Under the pieces are notes generated by a model, which did no database searches, was not told the origin of the DNA, and saw nothing but the letters and a program-made list of their open reading frames with translations. A DNA stretch of 64,000 bases from the NCBI RefSeq assembly GCF_050948215.1, contig NC_135149.1, forward strand, positions 8,103,001-8,167,000, written 5' to 3'. Both the position numbers and the translations under genes were made by a program. This document shows positions 11,580-20,022 of this stretch, piece by piece (within the stretch, counting starts at the first letter, position 1; each line of letters starts with the position of its first letter). Source of the DNA: Halictus rubicundus. Lineage: Eukaryota > Arthropoda > Insecta > Hymenoptera > Halictidae.

Positions 11580-11906
11580 GCATACAACGTGATCGGCGTG
11601 GCATTGAGTTCCTATATGTTCCCGCTAGGGTGGAAAGGTCCAACGAACTCCATACGAGCTCTGAATCTCTCGATATTTACGATAATGTCACTCGATTAAG
11701 CAGTATGCTGCTGAATATTGCAAATTACGGCTAAAAAACGCAAAAGTACGACTTCTGAGGACCTTTTCACCCTAGATTGAACTTTTATCTAGCGATTTTG
11801 ACTACAGAACAGTACTATTTTTGCATTGTTAACAAATGAGAGCGGGCCTCCCGTACCCTTGCAAATCTCGGGTACGTGTGCGGAACTAGGGAGGGGATGC
11901 ACTCAC
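11580..11906. repeat. Diverged relative of the palindrome subrepeat outside its TIR
   Basis: TAGGGTGGAAAGGTCC at 11629 is in the left-arm orientation. GCTGCTGAATATTGC (11707), AAAGTACGACTTCTGAGGAC (11743), TTCACCCTAGATTGAAC and GGTACGTGTGCGGA...CACTCACACA follow in the right-arm orientation. Similarity is clearly lower than within 6989-11449, so this looks like an older related insertion next to the younger one. Confidence 0.55.
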
Positions 11907-13919
11907 ACAATCTTGAGCCGTGCCCACCGCCTTAAGAGCATCGCAAGCAAGAGATGCAAACTCACTGCACTCGGATCGCACGTCACCATGTGCAAGGTTG
12001 CTCCCTTTTTGTGCAGCCGAGTGAAAGCTCCCGAAAAGGAAGTTCCTCGGGGTCTGTTACCAATTTTTGGCCAGACACTTGACACCCGTAGAAATCGTCG
12101 CAGCGGGCCCGCATCCTGCTGACGGACACCGAAACGAGCCGAAAACTGTTTTGGAAGGAGCGTCGGAGTTCACCGACATGCGGTGACAGATCGGAAACGG
12201 CGCTCGTGAGTGCGTCAAGCCGATAATGGCCTTCCCGAAGTGCCTCGCGGCATTCAAGTACCCGGAAATCTTTGATTACCCGCCAGCGATGACGCCTGGA
12301 GCTTTCTTCAAGTACCTCGACACACACAGACACGCCCGCGCTCGCGCGCGCACATGTGTGCCCACTTGAGATATTTCGCAAGTTTCCAACGTGGAATCCT
12401 ACGCTTCCTCCTGTCAGAGGAAAAGGCACCGCAGGCTCTGTGAATCGTCCGCTTAAGTGGCACATTGTCCGGGGACGGTTTTGGTACTTCCTTTAACGCG
12501 TCTCTACTGGGCGCGTGTTCCCCACAAAAATTCTCAAGTGTCCACTTATTGCAGCAGATGGAGTTCATTCGAATTTCGAGAAAATCTATCCGGGAAATTT
12601 ACTGGGTGATGGTGTAGATCCACTTCTAATTTGGTAATTGGAGGACACCCTTTCCAGCGCTCCGTGAATTATTGAGGAAGACTGCAGGAAGATAAACTAG
12701 CTTCATGATAATTAACAGACTCGTAGCCTCTCGTGTCATAAGTTTGCGTCAGACTCTTCATGAAGGTTTCAAACGAATCTCATGAATGTCGATGAATTAA
12801 TCATTTTTAGAGCGAAGTAAAATTCTAATTTTATGCCATACATATTTAAGCGTCATCTAACTTCTTTGTCGGATGTGCAATAAATATACATTTAATTTTG
12901 TAACTAAATATGCGACAAATACAGAAAGTGATGGGACGGTAGATACTAGAAAGGGCAGAAATAGCCGATTAAATATGCAAATGCATAGAAAGTGCAACAC
13001 GTTCAATGAAAAAACTGAAATTCTATTGAAAAATTTCCCAGCCCTAGAGTAATGAGAGATACGGATTGCGTTAAAACAAAAGGCCACAAAAAGGGTACCA
13101 GACACCTTAAAAATGGGCCTCCATGTAACACGTGGAGACAAAGTGATAGGATAAGTGGCACGTACGGGGCATCTGTCCATCGCGTAGTCAAGCGAGCGTA
13201 GATTGAAACGGTTCCGAAGTAAATCCTGAAACTGAAGGGCTCGTCGCACACCCAATTCGTCACCTGACCAGTCAGCCCTTGGATCAGGACCACCTGCGCC
13301 AGGTAACAGTCGAGGAGTCGATAAGTCTTTCGGGAAAGAGCGTGAAGACGATTGCGTCGTAACGGAGGATCCTTCGGAAGAGGATGTCACGAGATAAGAA
13401 TTAGAAAGAGTGTCAGGGTCCCGGTTTCGAACGGGACGTGCAGGTAGTTTGTATACAACGGTGGGGCAGCTTTTAGTGGGAACGGGACAGAGGATACTGT
13501 TTTGAATTTAGACAAGTAGATATGCACGTAAGATGCACCGGTCCCCGTAGGCGCCCTTTTTCGTACGTTAGGTGTTGGTTTAGGCAAGGGTTTCGAGAAA
13601 TAGATAAATATCCTTAAGGTGGAAACAGGAAGTGCCTCTACGTGCCCGGAATCCCATTCGCCCTTATACAGGACCAATATGCTAATCGATGTTTACGTAA
13701 TTCGCGAGAACACTTCTATTCCGAACGAGCTGCATTTCGCATCCGAAATTCCCCGAAAAATTACCATTTACCAATTCACCAACGGTAAATTGATCATATT
13801 CTTCCTGGTACCTGTTTGGAAATGATTTCATGAGGAGTTCCCTCGAAAATCATGAATAAAAGAAATTTCATCCTGGAGGAAGTGCCTTTGCATGTCGAAA
13901 AAACGTCTCATTTATTATA
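11907..13919. other. Non-coding, GC-richer 11.9-12.5 kb, no gene seen
   Basis: Overlapping ORFs up to 177 codons exist on the minus strand (for example 12857-13390), but none shows a recognised motif or exon-like composition. CGCTTAAGTGGCACATTGTC at 12450 is echoed by CGCTTAAGTGTCACATTTCT at 16956, a possible dispersed repeat. Confidence 0.5.
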
Positions 13920-14514
13920 CAGTTTTCAGGTAGTGACGAAGTTAACAATAAAACTCTTAACAGTTCAATATCTCGAAAACTATGCCATCGATTTTAAAGT
14001 TCTTGGTCTTAAATTGCATGGATCTGAAGGGCCTTTCTAATTACATGAGCGTGTCCTACAAAACATTACATATTTAGATTCTACAGGAAAAAACAAGTAA
14101 ATTTTGTTCGAAACATTTTTTTGTCAGATGTTTCCATAATGAGATATAACAGTTTCAAGTTTCGACTTGTAGGTATGTACTTACTTGATGCGCTCGGAAA
14201 TAGCGTTATGGAATTATGTATACGCGCTCGAGACCTTTGCTTATTCGTAAACTTCAAACTGTTATTCAGACAATTTTTCAGACAAAATTTACTTGTTTTT
14301 TCCTGTAGAATCTAAATATGTAACGTTTTATAGGGGGTTCGATTTAAAATTATGAATGTACCCCGGCCCCCTTTAAAGAGAAAAGGGGGCGCCATTTCAC
14401 GCTTATGTAATTAGAAAGGTCCTTCAGATCCATAAAATTTAAGACCAAGAACTTTAAAACCATTGGCATAGTTTTCAAGATACTGAGCTGTTAAAAGTTA
14501 TGTGGGCCACCCTG
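13920..14514. mobile_element. 595-bp inverted-repeat element flanked by TA
   Basis: Left half contains CTCTTAACAGTTCAATATCT, AAAGTTCTTGGTCTTAAATT, TCTGAAGG(G/A)CCTTTCTAA and TAGATTCTACAGGAAAAAAC. The same blocks return in inverted order from 14280 to 14514. The right end is CAGGGTGGCCCACATAAC on the minus strand; the left end CAGTTTTCAGG is more eroded. TA dinucleotides flank both sides (13918, 14515). No ORF of note. Most likely a non-autonomous Tc1/mariner-type element; class inferred from TA and the CAGGGTG end only. Confidence 0.6.
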
Positions 14515-14949
14515 TATACAGTAATAAAAAGGATCGCTCACATTTTGAAACTATTCTTATTTATATTTATAAATACATTGATCCACAAAACTAAAGATAC
14601 GAGGAAGTTCCTAAAATACACTCTAACAATAAGAATAAATTGAAAAATGGAAATACCTAGTTCCTTCCATGATAAGTAATTAGTACAATTTTGACGACAA
14701 AAATGTATAAAAATTCATGAATGTAGCTTTAATACACATCAATGCATCGGCCAATTTTCATAAAAATATATTTATTAGTTTACAAAAAAAATCTCCTAAA
14801 GTGCAGTTTAAATAGGTAAAAAAAATACCCCTTTCCTTTCATGATAAGCGATTACCACAGTTTTTTCGATGAGGATGTGTAAAAATGTAGGAATGTAGCT
14901 GTAATAGACATAAATACATCTGCTAATTTTCATAAAAATATATTAATTA

Positions 14950-15104
14950 TGTGGGATCAGGACCCCCAGAACAAAAAGTATGTGGGAGATCGGGAAGAAT
15001 GGGAGGGTTCCGTGGGTGAGCGCGTTAGTCGATCGGCTACCACCAGTGAGGTCGCGGGTTCGATTCCCGGCGGCGGTGCCCTCGTTTTTTTCCGAGATCC
15101 TACA
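14950..15104 (+). repeat. 5' LTR of the TRIM
   Basis: TG...CA bounded. It differs from the 3' LTR by a few substitutions (for example AGAACAAAA versus AGACCAAAA, GTGGGAGATC versus GTAGGAGATC) and by a longer T-run near the end (7 T versus 5 T). Confidence 0.85.
15006..15080 (+). promoter_or_regulatory. tRNA-like block with A and B boxes inside the 5' LTR
   Basis: TGGGTGAGCGCG (15013-15024) resembles a pol III A box. GGTTCGATTCC (15057-15067) is a consensus-perfect B box, 44 nt downstream, within the usual spacing. GGTTCCG at 15006 can pair with CGGTGCC at 15074-15080 (six of seven positions including one G-U), giving a tRNA-sized 75-nt block, although the T-arm/acceptor register is disturbed. 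A run of seven T at 15085-15091 could act as a pol III terminator. Probably tRNA-derived, not a functional tRNA gene. Promoter activity is an inference. Confidence 0.6.
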
Positions 15105-15106
15105 AT

Positions 15107-15124
15107 TGGGGGCTCGTCCGGGAT
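15107..15124 (+). other. Primer binding site, tRNA-Pro type
   Basis: TGGGGGCTCGTCCGGGAT is 18 nt complementary to the 3' end of tRNA-Pro, the same PBS class used by murine gammaretroviruses. It starts two bases after the CA end of the 5' LTR, as in retroviruses and many LTR retrotransposons. It fixes the orientation of the element as plus. Confidence 0.85.
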
Positions 15125-15284
15125 TGGGGGAACACCGATCGCCACACGAGGTGGCGCTGTGAGTTTCTAAGTTGTTACGACGAGTTGTGTTTGGTGGCTC
15201 TGTGTATGGCCACAGCACAAAAAAGACGATGAGACGACGCTGTGACGGACATTCGAGGGCGAATGTCGTTGCAGGATGGCCGAG

Positions 15285-15438
15285 TGTGGGATCAGGACCC
15301 CCAGACCAAAAAGTATGTAGGAGATCGGGAAGAACGGGAGGGTTCCGTGGGTGAGCGCGTTAGTCGATCGGCTACCACCAGTGAGGTCGCGGGTTCGATT
15401 CCCGGCGGCGGTGCCCTCGTTTTTCCCGAGATCCTACA
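15285..15438 (+). repeat. 3' LTR of the TRIM
   Basis: Direct repeat of 14950-15104. It is preceded by GCAGGATGGCCGAG, only a weak purine-rich candidate for the polypurine tract (15271-15284), and followed by the second ATTA of the target duplication. Confidence 0.85.
15341..15415 (+). promoter_or_regulatory. tRNA-like block inside the 3' LTR
   Basis: Identical in A- and B-box positions to the block in the 5' LTR (B box 15392-15402), followed by five T at 15420-15424. Any transcript from here would end inside the LTR. Confidence 0.6.
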
Positions 15439-15830
15439 ATTATTTTACCAAAAATAAACTCCTAAAGTACAGTTTGAATAGATTAAGAAAATACCCTTTT
15501 CCTTCCATAATGAACAATTACCTCAGTTTTAGTAGGAACAATGTATATAAATAAATATGTATAAACATATATGTAAAGTTTCATAAAAATATCTTATTTA
15601 GTTTACCAAAGAAAATTCCGAAAGTACCTCTAAGAATACATAAATCGAGAAATGGTAATACCTCTTTACTTTCATAAGAAATAATTACCGCAGTTTTAGC
15701 GATAACAAAGTAGAAAAATTCATGAATCTAACTTAAACATATATAAACGTATTTGCTAAGTTTCATGAGAATATCTCGTATAGTTTACCAGAACAAAATT
15801 CCTAAACTGCATCCTCAGAATAGGTCAAGT

Positions 15831-17152
15831 TATGGGCCAACCAAAAATTCGTTTGTACAACAGTATGTATATCTATAGAAATTCTGGGTCCCTAGAACTG
15901 CCATTTGTATGCGGCAATCTAATATTTTCGTCACGTTTAATGGCGCACGGGGTAGAAAAACGGTCCTCGCATTAATACGGATCGTATGCACGGTTTCCGT
16001 GGGCTACCCCGTAATGGAACGATCATCAGGACGCGGCTTGCTCAATCCTTCTCTATACCCGCGAACTTTACGACCGGATTATTCAAACACCCACGCCGGA
16101 ACGGTGCCATTCTCCCTCCCGGCTCTCCTATTTTCGTGCACACGCAGATGGCAGAAGCTATTGAGGTCCTCGAGGGAGCACTATCGTTCAGACTTTGCTC
16201 GAACAAGACCCGCTATAGACACGGAGGAGACACGTCCCGCATTAAAATTCCGATTCAAATGAACCCCAACCCTGTCGGACGTGATTTCTGGATCATGACT
16301 GCTTTCGTGGGTGTGGGGGGCTGTTTCGGTCTGCTTTGTAAACCGTACGCAATTCTTTGAACGCATTTGCATTTAATTCCTGTTCCTTTGTTGAGCACGG
16401 GTAACAAATTTATTATCTCGTCTTGTAAACTACTGTTCAACTTTGTAAGAAATATGTCTTCCATCGTTGTAGTGACAATTTGTGAATCGCAAAATGGGGG
16501 TGGATTGCGAATTTTTGCGCAAAATAAAAATTATCTTCTCAATCATTTTTACAAGTTAATAATAACGTATTGATTACATTATTTTAACTTTCTACTATTT
16601 GATATGACAGTTAGTTATTTTTACCATAAATGCGTAATATCTGCAATGGCAAAGGTTCTTGGAACTTAGTTGTTTCGTAGAGGACTTCCTTGAAGGTTTT
16701 AGTTTATTTAACGCAATCGGTAGTGTTTTACTCACCATTTCATATTTCATATATTCTACAACCTTGCAGTTTCTATCGGCGCACTTTTCGTTCAACGCTC
16801 GATAAAATGGCAACGAAAGAGTGTACGGCACGGTTTAAGTGTCCGCCGCAAAGCTCTCCGAGTAGGTTCTGTCTTTAGTGCTCTACCCCAAATAACCGTC
16901 CGTCCCGATGAAACGGTGGTCCAGATAAACGAGTTCCACTATACAGCATTGTCCGCTTAAGTGTCACATTTCTCCCCGCTTGAATGTCGCATAGTTGTCC
17001 CCACCATTTCCTGGAACCACTGCGATGGGACGAACGTCGCGTTATCTGTGACATTCGTCTCTCCTGTATTTCACTCATTCTGGTCGTTTCTTGCGTTCGA
17101 CCTATCCGGATAAGTATCGCAGCGAGATTTGAGGTTTTCAGAGTTTGGCATA
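15831..17152. other. Non-coding DNA, no gene seen
   Basis: 15910-16370 is GC-richer with overlapping ORFs (117 and 124 codons in different frames) that resemble no known protein. A weak reversed copy of the dispersed motif (CATAAATGCGTAATATCTGC) lies near 16624 and a plus copy near 16508. 16955-17000 has CGCTTAAGTGTCACATTTCT, similar to 12450. Confidence 0.5.
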
Positions 17153-17348
17153 CAGTGATTTCTCTATATATGTCGCCAACGCTTGGATGATAAACGTCGC
17201 GGTATTATCCCCACTACCGCGGGGTATACCCTGCGAGAGACCTCGGATGCCGAGGAGTGTAAACATAACACGGCTCGGGGTATGTCTCCTGGACGATACA
17301 CGACGCTGACAATACCCGTGTTGTTGACATATATCGAGAATTTAATGC
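17153..17348 (+). mobile_element. MITE-like repeat, CAGTGATTTCT family, copy 2
   Basis: Starts TACAGTGATTTCTCTATATA and shares with the 42299 copy ATAAACGTCGCGG, ATTATCCCCACTACCG, GGGTATACC, CTCGGATGCCGAGGAG, TAACACGGCTCG, GTATGTCTCCTGGA and CCGTGTTGTTGACATATAT. The right end (GAGAATTTAATG) is degraded. Confidence 0.6.
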
Positions 17349-17370
17349 AGTCATCAGTGTTGAAGCATTC

Positions 17371-17470
17371 AGGTGTAAGCCGTGTGTCCTAGAGGAATTA
17401 TTTTCCTAACCTCTAACTTCACGAGGAATCGAAGACACAGAACTGATTCCTCTAGGACACGGTTTACACC
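17371..17470. repeat. 100-bp perfect-ended hairpin
   Basis: AGGTGTAAGCCGTGTGTCCT then AGAGGAA at the left pairs with TTCCTCTAGGACACGG then TTTACACC at the right, with one 2-nt bulge. The loop is about 50 nt. Probably a palindromic MITE remnant; a structured RNA cannot be excluded. Confidence 0.6.
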
Positions 17471-17522
17471 CGAAATTGAAAACTGTAGAATGCTGTAGGT
17501 ATTTAGTCAGCGCAGGTTGTCG

Positions 17523-17775
17523 TTAACACACTATCGGCGGGTAACACCATGAGCTTGACTCACACGTCACGTCGTTGCTTAACAACCTGAAGGTTGCTCA
17601 CAAAGAGTTGTGCAAAACAAAATATTCATTACATGAAAAAAGAAAAACAAGCATTGATAAGTGCTGTACTAATACTTAGCGTACGTTCTGCACAAAAGGT
17701 ATTAATACCGGACCCGCCGATTGGCGCCAGTCTGTGGAAAATGTATTAATACCCTCCCCGCCGATAGTGTGTTAA
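17523..17775. mobile_element. piggyBac-like MITE with TTAA flanks
   Basis: Left end TTAACACACTATCGGCGGG and right end CCCGCCGATAGTGTGTTAA are perfect inverted repeats including TTAA on both sides, the duplication used by piggyBac transposases. A second, partial copy of the CCCGCCGAT motif is near 17711. There is no coding capacity in 253 bp. Confidence 0.75.
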
Positions 17776-18014
17776 TAAGACGCAGGACCTTCCAGTATCT
17801 CTAATAACATCCCGCACAGAGTTCCATCTTCAATGTGCTGGCGAACGATCCGCAGGAGCGTGTCCTGGCAATCAGCATCGAGGGACGCCAGGGCCGGCAA
17901 TCAAGTCAGGCTGTCGAGGAACCCTGTTTAATAGAAAGATCAAGGAGGTCGTCCGCGTGATCCTCGCCGGTGTATCTCTGGTCGGCCCACGCGCAGGACG
18001 ATCTGCCCTCTCTC

Positions 18015-18053
<39 letters not shown>

Positions 18054-18719
18054 TTTCGTAGGAAGACGGATGTCAGGAGGCGAGAAGATCCCCGTGAGAT
18101 CCATGCCCGTGTCAAGGAACACCGGAACGACGCGGATAGAGGCCCTGGGCCTCTGAGAGACACGTGGGGCGAGGAACAAGAGGGGCCCGAAAGAGGAAGG
18201 GGTTCGGCGACTCGTTTTCCCTCTCGCACTCACCTGGGAAGTGAACCGGATAGAACGAAGAGGGAAAAGGAGTGACACCCACGCAGGTGGGACCACACAC
18301 GACGGTCCCGTCATTTGTTGGACACCGCATGGGCATGTCGTGTTCCACGGACACAGGGTACACAGCATTGTACACTTCTTGGCGCTGTCCCGCGGTGTGT
18401 CGTACCTCCGCCGAGCCGGCCCGTGCAACTTTATGGTTCGAGACGATTGCGTGCGACTCGAATAGACACCGACGAGAAACGAGCCAACACCGTGGGTATC
18501 GAGCCACCTAGGCAAACGATTCATCACCCCGTGTCGCGATGATTAGGCGTACCCAGCGTAATTGGCGGATTCTGACGAGATAGAAGGCTCCTCTCGCGAA
18601 CGCTGCCTTCCAATGATCATTTAACCGACGGATTCACGATCGTCGTGTGTGGCTGTTTTAGGAGATGCAGCGCAGGACAATCAAATTATTGACAGTGCGA
18701 ATAATACACTGGAGAAATT
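17776..18719. other. GC-rich non-coding island
   Basis: Overlapping ORFs on both strands (up to 195 codons, 17940-18527 minus) are kept open by the (TC)n tract and high GC. No recognisable domain or splice pattern was seen. Confidence 0.5.
18008..18049 (+). repeat. (TC)n microsatellite
   Basis: Long uninterrupted CT run (about 18 repeats). Confidence 0.95.
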
Positions 18720-19005
18720 AACCCTACGCTGCACAGTGGTCTGAGAACGCGATTTGACCGGTCAAAAGTCATTGGAACTTTCTAAAAATTGCTAATCAAG
18801 TGTTTGCGAAGTCACTGATAATGAATCTGATACCAAATAATCAAAATTCGAAATGGCGGATTCAATACTGTACACATATAGTCTGGAAATTCGCTTTTTG
18901 CGGTACAAATTAAAGAGACACATATCGGCATTTCTTAATGCAATATATTTTAGTTATTCAGTGTAACTAATACAATTATATTATTTATTTTATAATTATA
19001 ATTAT

Positions 19006-19201
19006 TTAATTATGAATAAATATAAGCATTGGTAATTCGAATTCCCTTTCATCTGAATCTTCTGCATCATCTTCAATTGATTCCGTATCAATTGTAGAGA
19101 TTACAGATGGTTCTTCCTCAACAGACGGAGGACACATTATATATCGAGATGTTTCGACTCGAATATTCGGTTGAAGACTAACGCGGTCAAACAGAATTAT
19201 G
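19006..19201 (-). pseudogene. Acidic exon-like fragment in the piggyBac-like remnant
   Basis: On the minus strand TTTTTTCCTAG, a good splice-acceptor-like signal ending at 19202, is followed by about 64 open codons that end at TAA (19006-19008). The predicted peptide includes MCPPSVEEEPSVISTIDTES and then EDDAEDSDE, a strongly acidic, Ser/Thr-rich stretch. Transposases of the piggyBac type usually have an acidic, poorly conserved N-terminal region, so this could be the remnant of one. No DDD catalytic core was found. It could also be a host exon fragment or chance; the terminal-repeat context favours a transposon origin. Confidence 0.35.
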
Positions 19202-19494
19202 CTAGGAAAAAATCAATATTTGTTTATTAAAACTAATACTATGGTAACAAACAGGTTGCGCTATTGAAATATCTGAGTGCGAGCCACCATTCAAGCGCCA
19301 AGCGGTCTTCGTGACTCGATACTACCCAAACGCCAAAATACCGCGAGCTTCTATTTCTTAATTATCGTACAAGGTGGCAGGAGGTGGCACCTAAAATTTA
19401 TATGCTCTTCTTCACAATTGTTTAAACCTTCATATAAAACAAGTCTGATGCTTATCACTCTTAATCATTTCTTTTTAAACCCTTCTCAAAGTTT

Positions 19495-19599
19495 AAATTG
19501 TTAATAATATTGCAGCATTTGTACATGGTGCATTTCTAATTGTCCATTTCTAAGCATTATTTAATCCATGTATAAATGCTGCAATATTATTAACAATTT
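19495..19599. repeat. 105-nt near-perfect hairpin
   Basis: Left arm 19495-19528 contains TTAATAATATTGCAGCATTT. Right arm 19566-19599 is its reverse complement with one mismatch in 34; the loop is 37 nt. Either a tiny palindromic MITE or a precursor-like fold. It is followed by a TA-rich run (19602-19640). Confidence 0.7.
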
Positions 19600-19937
19600 A
19601 TGTATATATATTTATATATATATATACATATATATAACATTCATTCAAACCTGTTATATCATGTTCTCTAATGAGTTCTTAGAATAATTAGTTTCACTTT
19701 CAATTTCAGAATTTTGTATTCAAAACGTTACCCTCGATTCCACAATTATCTGAAATGTACAATATCTTGGATTTTGAAAGTTTGATGTGTACTGTTACTG
19801 TATAACAGAAAAGTTTTTAAAAATCTTAAACTACGAAAATTTATTTTTGGCCAGTAAAATCGTGTTCTCAAACCTGTGCGCGCTGGCAACCTGGTTTTTC
19901 ATTTCCAGTGACAAGGATTTGGGTTTTTGCAGAGCAT

Positions 19938-20022
19938 AAGGTAGGACCTCCATTATCCGAACTCGAAAATCGAATTTAAACACTGTTCCCCGGTTTAGTT
20001 CGGATAATGGAGGTTCTACTGC
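19938..20022. mobile_element. 85-bp palindromic MITE, pogo/Tigger-like end
   Basis: GTAGGACCTCCATTATCCGA at 19941 pairs with TCGGATAATGGAGGTTCTAC ending at 20019. AGTAGAACCTCCATTATCCG is a terminus type common in pogo/Tigger-like elements. The loop is about 33 nt. Confidence 0.65.

Larger units (their letters stand above)
14950..15438 (+). mobile_element. TRIM-type miniature LTR retroelement, complete, 489 bp
   Basis: Two near-identical direct repeats (14950-15104, 155 bp; 15285-15438, 154 bp) both begin TGTGGGATC and end GATCCTACA, so they have TG...CA ends with a 9-bp near-perfect terminal inverted repeat. The element is flanked by a 4-bp direct duplication ATTA (14946-14949 and 15439-15442). 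An 18-nt primer binding site follows the 5' LTR after a 2-nt gap. The internal region is only 180 bp and has no gag or pol, so mobility must depend on enzymes encoded elsewhere. The size, empty interior and paired LTRs fit terminal-repeat retrotransposons in miniature, known mainly from plants and to my knowledge also reported from ants. Near-identity of the LTRs suggests fairly recent insertion. Confidence 0.85.
14560..15830 (+). repeat. Degenerate tandem array, about 160-190-bp units, split by the TRIM
   Basis: Each unit contains AGTTTACCAAAA-like, TCCTAAAGTGCAGTTTAAAT-like, TACCCCTTTCCTTTCATGAT-like, ATTACCGCAGTTTTAGCGAT-like and TTTCATAAAAATAT-like blocks in order. Anchors fall near 14586, 14778, 15443, 15600 and 15784. 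After subtracting the 489-bp TRIM the spacings are about 192, 176, 157 and 184 bp. Units are strongly diverged from each other, so the array is old. Confidence 0.6.
18720..19886 (-). mobile_element. Decayed piggyBac-like element (tentative)
   Basis: The left edge reads TTAACCCTACGCTGCACAG followed by TGAGAACGCGATTTGACCGG and TCAAAAG. At the other edge the minus strand reads GCGCGCACAGGTTTGAGAAC, ACGATTTTACTGGCC and AAAA. These are inverted repeats of about 40 bp. TTAACCC at one end is the usual piggyBac-type terminus; the other terminus is eroded. An acidic exon-like ORF lies inside, and a later palindromic insertion sits at 19495-19599. Confidence 0.5.

Noticed and set aside
15006..15080. 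Functional tRNA gene
   Set aside because: A and B boxes and a tRNA-sized block are present, but the T-arm/acceptor register is wrong, and the same block is duplicated exactly as part of two LTRs. Called tRNA-like promoter sequence instead.
14950..15438. Endogenous retrovirus
   Set aside because: The PBS is of the retroviral tRNA-Pro class, but the interior is 180 bp with no gag, pol or env; the structure is that of a TRIM.
17940..18527. 195-codon minus-strand ORF as a gene
   Set aside because: It runs through the (TC)n tract (RERERE repeats) in a GC-rich island where several other frames are open too; no domain.
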